This document shows positions 8,141 through 15,623 of a DNA stretch of 50,226 nt, one piece after another (the first letter of the stretch is position 1; each line of letters opens with the position of its first letter). A program made the translations under genes and the position numbers. This DNA comes from Pseudomonadota bacterium (GTDB lineage: Bacteria > Pseudomonadota > Gammaproteobacteria > Burkholderiales > Burkholderiaceae_C): contig CAUJHQ010000060.1 in the NCBI GenBank assembly GCA_963204815.1, forward strand, positions 1-50,226. Reading direction: 5' to 3'. A model generated the notes under the pieces. The model worked only from the letters and a program-made list of their open reading frames with translations, was not told the DNA's origin and searched no databases.

Positions 8141-8881
8141 ATGGAAGACCCCCGCCGCGTGCTCGTGACCGGCGCCGCCAGCGGCATCGGCCTGGCCATC
8201 GCGCGCGGCTTCGCGCGCCAGGGCCATGCCGTGCTGCTGGCCGACCGCGACGCCCGCGTGCACGAGGTGGCGCGCGAACTCGGCGCGAAGGCGCATGTCG
8301 TCGACCTCGCCGACAGCGCCGCCACGGTGGCGCTGGCGCGCGCCGCCGAGGCCGCGCTAGGCGGCTGCGACATCCTCGTCAACAACGCCGGCGTCTCGCC
8401 CAAGCGCAACGGCCTGCCGCCCACGCCGCTGGAGGTGCCGGTCGAGGAATGGGACCTCGTGCTGCGTATCAACCTCACGGCGCCCTTCCTGCTGTGCCGC
8501 GAGCTGCTGCCCGGCATGCTGAAGCAGCGCTTCGGCCGCATCGTCAACATCGCGTCCCGCGCCGGCCGCACCTTCGTCGGGCCGGCGGCCACGCACTACG
8601 CGGCGTCGAAGGCCGGCGTCATCGGCATGACGCGCCACCTGGCCGGTCTCTACGCGGCGCAGGGCGTGACGGTGAACGCCATCGCGCCGGGGCGCATCGA
8701 GACGCCGCTGTCCAGCACCTCGTCGGCCGCCGTGCTCGACGCCGCCGTGGCCGCGATCCCGGCGCACCGGCTGGGCACGGCCGACGAGATCGCCGACGCG
8801 GCGCTGTTCCTCGCCTCGCCGGGCGCCGGCTACGTGACCGGCGTCTGCCTGGACGTCAACGGCGGCGTGTTCATGGGCTGA
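8141..8881 (+). CDS. Short-chain dehydrogenase/reductase (SDR)
   Basis: Predicted 246-residue classical SDR with TGAASGIG near the N-terminus, NNAGVS, the active-site Ser in VNIASRAG and catalytic YAASK. Asp in LLADRD at the end of beta strand 2 points to NAD. Start ATG 8141 has AAAGGA upstream and lies 25 bases after the operator; earlier frame positions would lie in the divergent promoter. It is similar in type to the SDRs at 7243 and 9940 but clearly distinct, so the three are probably not recent duplicates. Its stop abuts the stop of the convergent quinone oxidoreductase. Likely role: oxidation or reduction of a catabolic hydroxy/keto intermediate. Confidence 0.88.
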   Translation: MEDPRRVLVTGAASGIGLAIARGFARQGHAVLLADRDARVHEVARELGAKAHVVDLADSAATVALARAAEAALGGCDILVNNAGVSPKRNGLPPTPLEVPVEEWDLVLRINLTAPFLLCRELLPGMLKQRFGRIVNIASRAGRTFVGPAATHYAASKAGVIGMTRHLAGLYAAQGVTVNAIAPGRIETPLSSTSSAAVLDAAVAAIPAHRLGTADEIADAALFLASPGAGYVTGVCLDVNGGVFMG

Positions 8882-9868
8882 TCAGGCCGGCAGCGTCAGC
8901 ACCGCCTTGCCGAGCGCGCGCCGTTCTTCCAGCGCCGCGTGCGCCGCTTCCACATCGTCCAGGGTGTGGCGCGCGCCGATGTCCAGCCGCAGGCTGCCGT
9001 CGAGCAAGGCCGCGAACACCGCCGCGGCGCGCCGGCGCAGGCTGTCGCCGTCGGCCACGTGGTCGGCCAGGCGCGGCCGCGTAAGGAACAGCGAGCCGGC
9101 TTCGCCGAGTTCGATCGGATCGAGGTCGCGCACCGGGCCCGACACCGCGCCGTAGTTCACCACCAGCCCCTGGCGCCGCGTGGCGCGCAGGCTTTCGCGC
9201 AGCGTGTCGCGGCCGATGGGGTCGAAGACGACGTCGACGCCGAGGCCGCCGGTCGCCGCGCGCACGGCGTCGGCGAAGCCGGCGTAGCCCAGCACGTGCT
9301 GCGCGCCGTGACCGCGCGCCACCCTCGCCTTCGCCTCGCTGCTGGTGGTGGCGAAGACGGTGGCGCCGCGCTGCACCGCCCACTGCACGATCAGCTGGCC
9401 GATGACGCCCGACGCCGCATGCACCAGGCAGCTGCGCCCCGGCGCCAGCGCGCCGAGGTCGTGCACCAGGTAGTGCGCCGTGACGCCGGGAAAGATGGCC
9501 GCTGCCGCCAGCTCCAGCGGCAGGGCTTGCGGCACCGGCGCCAGGCGCGCCGCCGGCACCACCGCCCACTCGGCATAGCTGCCCCACGACAGACACCAGG
9601 CCACCCGCGCGCCCGGCGCAAAGCCCTCCACGCCGGGCCCGGCGCGCTGCACCTCGCCCGCGCCCTCCATGCCCAGCGTGCACGGCAGCGTCACCGGGTA
9701 GGTGCGCGAGCCTTCGTACTTGCCCTGGCGCGTGTGCACGTCCATGAAGTTGATGCCGGCATGGCGCACGCGCACCAGCACGTCGCCGGGCCCGGGCTCG
9801 GGCTCGGGCAGGTCCTGGCGTTGCAGCACTTCGGCGCCACCGTAGCGTTCGATGCGGATGGTCTTCAC
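8882..9868 (-). CDS. Zinc-independent MDR-family quinone oxidoreductase
   Basis: Predicted 328-residue NADPH:quinone oxidoreductase-type enzyme of the medium-chain dehydrogenase family. The N-terminal GroES-like part has HAGINFMDVHTRQG, and the Rossmann part has the VHAASGVIGQLIVQWA nucleotide-binding stretch. The structural zinc Cys cluster of alcohol dehydrogenases is absent, as in QOR. Family members reduce quinones or enones with NADPH. The GTG at 9868 was chosen because AGGAGA lies just upstream and VKTIRIERYGG matches the usual QOR N-terminus. It is divergent from the SDR at 9940, with the shared intergenic region holding a FadR-type operator. Confidence 0.88.
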   Translation of the reverse strand: MKTIRIERYGGAEVLQRQDLPEPEPGPGDVLVRVRHAGINFMDVHTRQGKYEGSRTYPVTLPCTLGMEGAGEVQRAGPGVEGFAPGARVAWCLSWGSYAEWAVVPAARLAPVPQALPLELAAAAIFPGVTAHYLVHDLGALAPGRSCLVHAASGVIGQLIVQWAVQRGATVFATTSSEAKARVARGHGAQHVLGYAGFADAVRAATGGLGVDVVFDPIGRDTLRESLRATRRQGLVVNYGAVSGPVRDLDPIELGEAGSLFLTRPRLADHVADGDSLRRRAAAVFAALLDGSLRLDIGARHTLDDVEAAHAALEERRALGKAVLTLPA

Positions 9869-9890
9869 GTTCTCTCCTGCGCGGCCCGGA

Positions 9891-9929
9891 TTGACAGCCC
9901 GCATGGTGTCGATGATATTGGTTGGACCT
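9891..9929 (+). promoter_or_regulatory. Promoter with FadR-type operator for the SDR at 9940
   Basis: TTGACA (9891-9896), 17 bases, GATATT (9914-9919), then TTGGTTGGACC (9918-9928) over the expected start of transcription. The operator core GGTTGGACC is identical to the one at 8106-8114. Confidence 0.65.
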
Positions 9930-9939
9930 TTAAAGCGAA

Positions 9940-10722
9940 ATGCCCGTCTGCATGACCCATTCCTCCCCCCGAAGACTCGATGGCCGCATCGCCGCCGTCA
10001 CCGGCGCCGCGCGCGGCATCGGCCGCGCGGTCGCCGAACGGCTGGCGCGCGACGGCGCGCACGTCGCCTGCCTGGACGTCAGCGCCACCCGCACGCAGCA
10101 GGCGGTGGACGAGATGCGCGCCGCCGGCCTGGAGGTGTCGGCCCATGTCGTCGACATCGCCAACCGCGCCGCCGTGCGCGACACGTTTGCGCGCCTGGAA
10201 GCCGAGCGCGGCGGCGTCGGCATCCTCGTCAACAACGCGGCCTGGATCCGCTACCAGCCGGCCGCCGAGATCGACGAGGAGACGCTCGACCGCATGCTCG
10301 CCGTCGGCGTGAAGGCGATGGTGTGGACGATGCAGGCGGCGATGGCGGGCCTGCAGCGCAGCGGCCACGGCGCGGTGGTCAACATCTGCTCGACGGCCGC
10401 GCTGCGCGCCACCGCCGACTCCATCGCCTACTGCGCCGTGAAGGGCGCCGTGGCCGGCCTCACGCGGGCCGCGGCGGTGGATTTCGGCCGCCTGGGCGTG
10501 CGGGTCAATGCCGTCGCGCCGGCCTTCGTGCCGACCGCGGCGGCGCTGGCCAACTTCAGCGGCGAGGCGGTGGCCAAGCGCACCGACAGCACGCCGCTGG
10601 GCCGGCTGGCGCGGCCGGAGGAGATCGCCGGCGCGGTGGCCTTCCTGGTGTCCGACGACGCCAGCTTCGTCAACGGCGAGCTGCTGACGGCCGACGGCGG
10701 GCGCTCGAACTCGGCGCTGTAG
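9940..10722 (+). CDS. Short-chain dehydrogenase/reductase (SDR)
   Basis: Predicted 260-residue classical SDR: TGAARGIG in the first beta-alpha unit, Asp in CLDVSA suggesting NAD, NNAA in place of the usual NNAG, and catalytic YCAVK after Ser in ICSTAA. The start is ambiguous between ATG 9940 and ATG 9952; both lie close to the predicted transcription start and lack a clear ribosome-binding site, so the leader is short in either case. The last 53 bases overlap the 3' end of the convergent regulator gene. Function is inferred only from family and from the shared operator. Confidence 0.85.
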   Translation: MPVCMTHSSPRRLDGRIAAVTGAARGIGRAVAERLARDGAHVACLDVSATRTQQAVDEMRAAGLEVSAHVVDIANRAAVRDTFARLEAERGGVGILVNNAAWIRYQPAAEIDEETLDRMLAVGVKAMVWTMQAAMAGLQRSGHGAVVNICSTAALRATADSIAYCAVKGAVAGLTRAAAVDFGRLGVRVNAVAPAFVPTAAALANFSGEAVAKRTDSTPLGRLARPEEIAGAVAFLVSDDASFVNGELLTADGGRSNSAL

Positions 10723-11557
10723 CGGCGGGCTTGCGGGCGGCGGCCTTGGCCGGTGCCTTGGCGGTCTTCTTGGCGGTGGTCTTGGCGGGTGCCTTCGCGG
10801 GCGTCTTGAGGGGCGTCCTGGCAGGTGCCTTCCCGCCCGCCCAGCGCACCTTGGGCTGCGCCAGCAGGTGCGTGTGCAGCGCCGTGAAGTGGCGGCGCAT
10901 CGCCGTGCTGGCCTTGTCGGCATCTCGTCGGCGCAGGCACTGCACGATCTCGCGGTGCGCGCTCATCGTCTCGGCGCGCGGCACCGCGCCGTCGCGCTGC
11001 AGGATGACGAGCAGGATGTCGGTCACCGCGTCGACGATGATCACCATCACCTCGTTGCGCGTGGCCTGCGCGAGCAGGCGGTAGAAGTTGACGAGCTGCA
11101 GTCGGCGCTCGTCGTAGCGCTTCTGGCGCGTCAGCTCCTCGGTGCGCTCGATGCTGTGCTCGAGCGCGATGAGGTCGGCCTCGACCGCGCGTTCGCAGGC
11201 CAGGCGCAGCACGGCGTCGAGCAGGATGGCGCGGCTCTCGGTCAGGCTCTCCAGCGAGATGCGGCCCAGGTGCACCATGTCGCCGAAGCTGCGCGTGACG
11301 ACCGCGGGGTCGCCTTCGCGGATGAAGGCACCGCCCTTGACGCCCTTGCGCAGCTCGATGACGCCGGCGATCTCCAGGCTGCGCAGCGCTTCGCGCACGG
11401 CCGTGCGCGAACTGCCGCATTGCAGCGCCAGCTCACGCTCGGCAGGCAGCTTGTCGCCGGGGCGCAGCGCGCCGCGCGCCAGCTGCTGTCGCACCTGGTC
11501 GCAGATGGCTTCGAAGACGCGGGGCGTGGGGGGTTTCTTGGGCGGGGCGGCGTTCAT
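10670..11557 (-). CDS. FadR-type GntR transcriptional regulator with histone-H1-like tail
   Basis: Predicted 295-residue regulator. Residues 13-80 form the GntR winged helix (PAERELALQCGSSRTAVREALRSL region is the helix-turn-helix). Residues about 100-235 are an FCD ligand-binding domain. Of the usual FCD metal ligands, the first His is replaced by Arg (FYRLLA instead of FHxxLA), while His201 and His223 remain. From residue 240 the protein carries a 55-residue Lys/Ala/Pro tail with repeated PAK and AKK units, unusual for the family (about 230-250 residues). The tail is encoded by low-complexity DNA and its end overlaps the SDR gene by 53 bases. It is last in the minus-strand cluster after the Bug gene and is a candidate binder of the TGGT-N3-ACCA operators. 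Confidence 0.92.
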   Translation of the reverse strand: MNAAPPKKPPTPRVFEAICDQVRQQLARGALRPGDKLPAERELALQCGSSRTAVREALRSLEIAGVIELRKGVKGGAFIREGDPAVVTRSFGDMVHLGRISLESLTESRAILLDAVLRLACERAVEADLIALEHSIERTEELTRQKRYDERRLQLVNFYRLLAQATRNEVMVIIVDAVTDILLVILQRDGAVPRAETMSAHREIVQCLRRRDADKASTAMRRHFTALHTHLLAQPKVRWAGGKAPARTPLKTPAKAPAKTTAKKTAKAPAKAAARKPAATAPSSSARRRPSAARR

Positions 11558-11580
11558 GCCGCAGCATTATCCGCAGGCGG

Positions 11581-12561
11581 TCACTCGGGCTGAACGCCCG
11601 CCGCCTTGATCTGCGCCGCCGTCACCTGCACCTCGTCGCGGATCGTGCGCTGCAGCTGGGCACCGTCGCCGGCCACCACCGTCAGGCCCTTGGACAGCGC
11701 GTTCGCCTCGGCGAAGGCCGGGTCGGCGAGGATGCTCTTCACCTCGGCGCGCAGCTTGTCCAGCACCGCCGGCGGCGTGCCGGCGGGCGCGAACAGCGCG
11801 TACCAGATGGCCGTCTGCGCGTAGGCGTAGCCCTGCTCCACCGTGGTCGGCACGTTCGGGTACTGCGGCACGCGCTTCGCACCGGCCACCGAGATCGGCT
11901 TGATCTTGCCCGCCGCCACCAGCGGCGCCGCCACCGCCACGCTGCCGGTGCCCAGCATCACCTCGCCGCCGGCCAGCGCCGTGAGCTTGGGCGTGATGCC
12001 CTTGTACGGCACGTGCAGCAGGTCGATGCCTTCGCGCACCTTCAGCGTCTCGTACAGCAGGTGCGGCTGGCTGCCGATGCCGAACGAGCCGTAGGCCAGC
12101 TTGCCCGGCTCCTTCTTCGCCAGCGCGATCAGCTCGGCGAGGGTGTTCACCGGCAGCGCCGCGTTCGCCAGCAGCAGCTGGTCGCTGGCCACCATCAGCG
12201 ACACCGGCTCGAAGCTCCTGTCGGGGTCGTACGGCAGGCTCTTGTAGAGGAAGCGGTTGGCCACCATCGTCTGGTTCACGGTGGCCAGCAGCGTGTAGCC
12301 GTCGGGAGCCGACTTCGCGACGACGTCGGCGCCGATCAGCGAGCCGGCGCCGGCGCGGTTGTCCATCACGATGGGCTGGCCCCAGCGGCGCGACAGTTCG
12401 TTGGCCACCGCGCGCGTCAGCACGTCGATGCCACCGCCGGGTGCGAACGGCACGACGATGCGGAGCGGCTTGGCCGGCCAGGTGCCCTGCGCGCGGGCGC
12501 CGGCCGGCAGCCAGCAGGCGGCGCCCGACAGCAGGATGGCGCGGCGGTTCAGTTCAGGCAT
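11581..12561 (-). CDS. Bug/TctC-family periplasmic substrate-binding protein
   Basis: Predicted 326-residue exported solute receptor of the tripartite tricarboxylate transporter type. The N-terminus has an RR pair, a hydrophobic stretch and an ARA-QG cleavage site near residue 25. Mature-protein markers are WPAKPLRIVVPFAPGGGIDV, the loop SAPDGYTLL and HVPYKG. Bug proteins bind carboxylates; the ligand here is unknown. No TctA or TctB membrane gene is near. ATG 12561 overlaps the end of the PrpF-family gene by eight bases, so the two are co-translated; the earlier in-frame start only shadows that gene. Confidence 0.92.
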   Translation of the reverse strand: MPELNRRAILLSGAACWLPAGARAQGTWPAKPLRIVVPFAPGGGIDVLTRAVANELSRRWGQPIVMDNRAGAGSLIGADVVAKSAPDGYTLLATVNQTMVANRFLYKSLPYDPDRSFEPVSLMVASDQLLLANAALPVNTLAELIALAKKEPGKLAYGSFGIGSQPHLLYETLKVREGIDLLHVPYKGITPKLTALAGGEVMLGTGSVAVAAPLVAAGKIKPISVAGAKRVPQYPNVPTTVEQGYAYAQTAIWYALFAPAGTPPAVLDKLRAEVKSILADPAFAEANALSKGLTVVAGDGAQLQRTIRDEVQVTAAQIKAAGVQPE

Positions 12562-13687
12562 GGACGAATCCTTCGAATAGGCGGCGGGTGGTGCGGTAGA
12601 ACGAGCCGCGCTCGGCGTGCCACCCAGCGCCGTCGCGCGCCACCTGCGCATCGACCGTCAGCACGCCGGAAGGCATGGCCAGGCGCAGCGGGCCGCTGCG
12701 GCCGGTGCGCGCCAGGCGGTGCGGCACGCTGCCTTCCAGCTGCGCCGCGACGGCGGTGCACAGGCTGCCGGTGAGCGGCAGCGCGCGGTGCGGCTGGCCG
12801 TTGGAGATCATGCGCACGACGAGGTCGCAGGCATCGGCCGCAATCCGCTCGCCCGACAGCATGGCGCTGTCCTGCGGTGCGGACACGAAACCGATCAGCG
12901 GCACCAGCCGCACGTCGCGCGCGGCGTCGAGCGTCGGTGCGATGCCCATCGCCACCGACGCGTGCAGGCGGATGTCGGCCAGCCGTCGCAGCAGCGCTGC
13001 GCTGGCGTCCAGCGCATCGGGCAGCTCGGTGCCGCCGAGGCCCAGTGCGGCGGCGTCGACGAAGACGCAGGCGTTGGCGGCGTCGACCAGCGACACCTCG
13101 ATGCGGCCCACGCCCGGCACGTCGAGGACGTCGAGCACGCGGCCGGTGGGCAGCAGGCGGCCGGTGGTGGCGCCGCCGGGGTCCAGGAAGTCCAGCCGCA
13201 CCGGCGCGCCGGTGCCGTGCACGCCGGGGATTTCCAGGTCGCCGGCCTCGACGCTGGCGCCACCCGCCACCGGGAAGCTGGCGTGGATGATCTTGCGCGT
13301 GTTCGTGTTGTGGATGCGCACGAGAGCCGTGCCGTCCGCCGGGGCCGGCACCAGCCCTTCGTCGACCGCGAACGGGCCGATCGCCGAGGACATGTTGCCG
13401 CAGTTGCCGCTCCAGTCGCAGCGTGCGTCCTTCACCTGCACCTGCACGAACGTGTAGTCGACGTCGGCCCCCGCCACGCTGGGCGGGCCGACGACGCACA
13501 CCTTCGACAGCGACGACACGCCGCCGCCCATGCCGTTCAGCTGGCGGCCATAGCGGTCGGGCGAGCCCAGACAGGCGAGGAAGATGGCGTCCCACTCGGA
13601 ACGGTCGGCCGGCAGGTCGCGGGCGTGGAAGACCAGCGCCTTGCTGGTGCCGCCGCGGATGAAGGCGGCCTTGAAGCGGCGGCCCAC
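12554..13687 (-). CDS. PrpF-family isomerase/tautomerase
   Basis: Predicted 377-residue protein of the PrpF/diaminopimelate epimerase-like fold. Visible motifs are FIRGGTSKALVF (9-20) and GNCGNMSSAIGPFA (94-107) with Cys96 as the likely general base. Family members isomerise unsaturated polycarboxylates: methylaconitate (PrpF) or 4-oxalomesaconate (GalD). It lies directly after the hydrolase of a gentisate-type set, so it may act on a ring-cleavage product; no glutathione-type maleylpyruvate isomerase is present. The start is GTG 13687, four bases after the stop of the upstream gene. No strong ribosome-binding site is seen. Confidence 0.88.
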   Translation of the reverse strand: MGRRFKAAFIRGGTSKALVFHARDLPADRSEWDAIFLACLGSPDRYGRQLNGMGGGVSSLSKVCVVGPPSVAGADVDYTFVQVQVKDARCDWSGNCGNMSSAIGPFAVDEGLVPAPADGTALVRIHNTNTRKIIHASFPVAGGASVEAGDLEIPGVHGTGAPVRLDFLDPGGATTGRLLPTGRVLDVLDVPGVGRIEVSLVDAANACVFVDAAALGLGGTELPDALDASAALLRRLADIRLHASVAMGIAPTLDAARDVRLVPLIGFVSAPQDSAMLSGERIAADACDLVVRMISNGQPHRALPLTGSLCTAVAAQLEGSVPHRLARTGRSGPLRLAMPSGVLTVDAQVARDGAGWHAERGSFYRTTRRLFEGFVHA

Positions 13688-13691
13688 GGCT

Positions 13692-14579
13692 TCAGTACGG
13701 CCGCGGCGAGGCGGCTTCGCGCTCGCGCACCGTGAGGCTCATGTCGCCCACGCCGTCGATCGCGATGCGCAGCGTGTCGCCGGGCGCGAACGGGCCCACG
13801 CCTTCGGGCGTGCCGCTGGCGATGACGTCGCCGGCCTGGATCGGCAGCACCGACGAGATCAGCTCGATCAGCTCGGCCACGCCGACGATCATGTCCTTCG
13901 TGCTCGCCTCCTGGCGCAGTTCGCCGTTCACCCACAGGCGGTTGCGCAGCGCCTGCGGGTCGGGCACCTCGTCGGCCGTCACGATCCACGGGCCCAGCGG
14001 CGTGAAGCCTTCGAAGGACTTGCGCATCGAGCGTTCTTCCTCGTGCGTCTCGGGCTCGATGCGCATCGTGGCGTCGATCAGGCACGCGTAGCCGAACACA
14101 TGCTCCATCGCGCGGCTGCGCGGGATGTCGCGCCCGGGCTTGCCGATGATGACCGCCAGCTCCGATTCGTGGTCGAAGCGGCGCGTCGAGCCCTTGGGCA
14201 GGCCGATGACGCCACCGGCGCCGACCAGCGAGCCCGGCGCCTTCAGGAAGAAGCCCTGCTCGCGCGCGCTGCGTCCCTTCTTCGTGACGACGCGGGCGCC
14301 GAGTTCACCGATGTGCTTCTGGTAGTTGGCTGGCGCCGCGAACACGTGCGGCGGCTGCGGGTTGGCGGGCAGCCAGCGCACGCCGTCGAGCGCACGGCCC
14401 GCCGCCTTCGCGCGCGCGGCCTGCAGCGCCGGCTGCGCCTCGGCCCAGTGGGCGATCAGCCAGTTGATGCGCTGCTGCGGCAGCGCGTCGAGCGCAGCGG
14501 GCACGGCCGCCGTGACGTCGTAGAGGCGCTCGCCCTCGACGAGGCCGATGCGGTGGTCGTCGAACGCGGCGATCTTCAT
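13692..14579 (-). CDS. Fumarylacetoacetate hydrolase-family protein (likely acylpyruvate hydrolase)
   Basis: Predicted 295-residue FAH-family enzyme. The metal site is visible as Glu138 and Glu140 in FDHESELAVIIGK and Asp169 in ACLIDATMR; the C-terminal motif IASGTPEGVGPF is typical. Relatives hydrolyse fumarylpyruvate or maleylpyruvate to pyruvate and a C4 acid, or isomerise hydroxymuconates. Next to a gentisate dioxygenase the first role is the more likely. ATG 14579 overlaps the dioxygenase stop by four bases; the longer open frame upstream only shadows the dioxygenase. Confidence 0.9.
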   Translation of the reverse strand: MKIAAFDDHRIGLVEGERLYDVTAAVPAALDALPQQRINWLIAHWAEAQPALQAARAKAAGRALDGVRWLPANPQPPHVFAAPANYQKHIGELGARVVTKKGRSAREQGFFLKAPGSLVGAGGVIGLPKGSTRRFDHESELAVIIGKPGRDIPRSRAMEHVFGYACLIDATMRIEPETHEEERSMRKSFEGFTPLGPWIVTADEVPDPQALRNRLWVNGELRQEASTKDMIVGVAELIELISSVLPIQAGDVIASGTPEGVGPFAPGDTLRIAIDGVGDMSLTVREREAASPRPY

Positions 14580-15616
14580 GCCAGCTCTTCCCGGTAGTAG
14601 CCCAGCGCCTTCATCGTCGGCAGGTCGTTCACCTGGAACAGCAGCGCGTCTTCCGTGCCGCGGCCTTCGTGCGCGTGCCAGGCCCAGGGCGCGACGGTGA
14701 AGAAGTCGCCGGCCGACCAGTCGAAGCGCTGGTCGCCGACCGTGCTGCTGCCCTGCCCGCGCAGCACGTAGTACAGCTTGCTGCCGGTGTGGCGCCGCCG
14801 GCGGCCGCGGAACGCCGGACGGATGAGTTGCAGCTGCTGCGCCAGCGTGGTCATGGCCGGGCCGCCGTTCGTCGGGTTGCGGTACTCGAGCACCACGTCG
14901 TCGTGCGGGTCGGGCGCCAGGCCGGCGGCGGCCTGCAGCGCGGCCTGGGCCATCGCGGCCGGGTAGGCGAGCAGCGGGTTGCTGTTGGCCGCCGGCTTGG
15001 CGCCCGGCGGCTGCATGACGCCGCTGCCGAACTGGCGCCACGTGCGGTCGGGCACGGCGTCGACTTCCTGCACGTCGCGCTCGTAGGGGTCGAAGAAGGT
15101 GGCGCGCAGCATGCGCATCAGCGAGATGTCCAGCACGTCGAGCCAGATCATCGGCGCGCTGCCGCGGTGCACGTGGTCGTGCCAGCCCCAGGCCGGCGTG
15201 AGCACGAGGTCGCCTTCGTTCATGGGGTACTGCTCGCCGTCGACCGTGGTCCAGGCGCCCTCGCCCTGCATGATGAAGCGCAGCGCGTTCGCGGTGTGGC
15301 GGTGGCAGGTGGCGACCTCGCCCGGCAGGATGACCTGGATCGACGCCCAGAAGGTGTGCGTGGTGCCGTAAGGCAGGCCGGGGTTGTGCAGGCGCAGCGT
15401 GCGGCGCGGGCCGCCGGCGCCGAGGTCGACCTCGCGCCCCAGGCGGTCGAGCAGCGGCGCCAGGTCGCACCAGCGCCAGTGCAGCGACTGCATGTCGGGC
15501 CGCGGCTCGCGCGTGAACAGCGGCGGGTCGTCGGGCTGGTGCACGCGGCAGTGGAAGCGTTCCAGCTCCTGCTGCAGTGCGCGGCGCGCGTCGGCGTCCT
15601 GGGTCACGATCTCCAT
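14576..15616 (-). CDS. Gentisate 1,2-dioxygenase-like bicupin ring-cleavage enzyme
   Basis: Predicted 346-residue double cupin. In the first cupin, His105 and His107 (CHRH) and His146/His148 (WGWHDHVH) provide the Fe(II) site seen in gentisate dioxygenases. The second cupin near residues 270-335 (GSKLYYVLRGQGSSTVGD) keeps the fold. The enzyme would open the ring of gentisate or a 1-hydroxy-2-naphthoate/salicylate-type acid between carboxyl- and hydroxyl-bearing carbons, giving maleylpyruvate or an analogue. The length is typical. It lies between the monooxygenase and the FAH-family hydrolase on the same strand with almost no spacing, which supports one pathway. Confidence 0.9.
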   Translation of the reverse strand: MEIVTQDADARRALQQELERFHCRVHQPDDPPLFTREPRPDMQSLHWRWCDLAPLLDRLGREVDLGAGGPRRTLRLHNPGLPYGTTHTFWASIQVILPGEVATCHRHTANALRFIMQGEGAWTTVDGEQYPMNEGDLVLTPAWGWHDHVHRGSAPMIWLDVLDISLMRMLRATFFDPYERDVQEVDAVPDRTWRQFGSGVMQPPGAKPAANSNPLLAYPAAMAQAALQAAAGLAPDPHDDVVLEYRNPTNGGPAMTTLAQQLQLIRPAFRGRRRRHTGSKLYYVLRGQGSSTVGDQRFDWSAGDFFTVAPWAWHAHEGRGTEDALLFQVNDLPTMKALGYYREELA

Positions 15617-15623
15617 GCGGGCC

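Noticed and set aside
10725..10840. Repetitive GC-rich DNA as a possible non-coding repeat array
   Set aside because: The repetition is explained by codons for the Lys/Ala/Pro tail of the regulator on the minus strand.
14580..15470. N-terminal extension of the FAH-family hydrolase
   Set aside because: It is an out-of-frame reading of the gentisate dioxygenase gene; ATG 14579 gives the normal family length.
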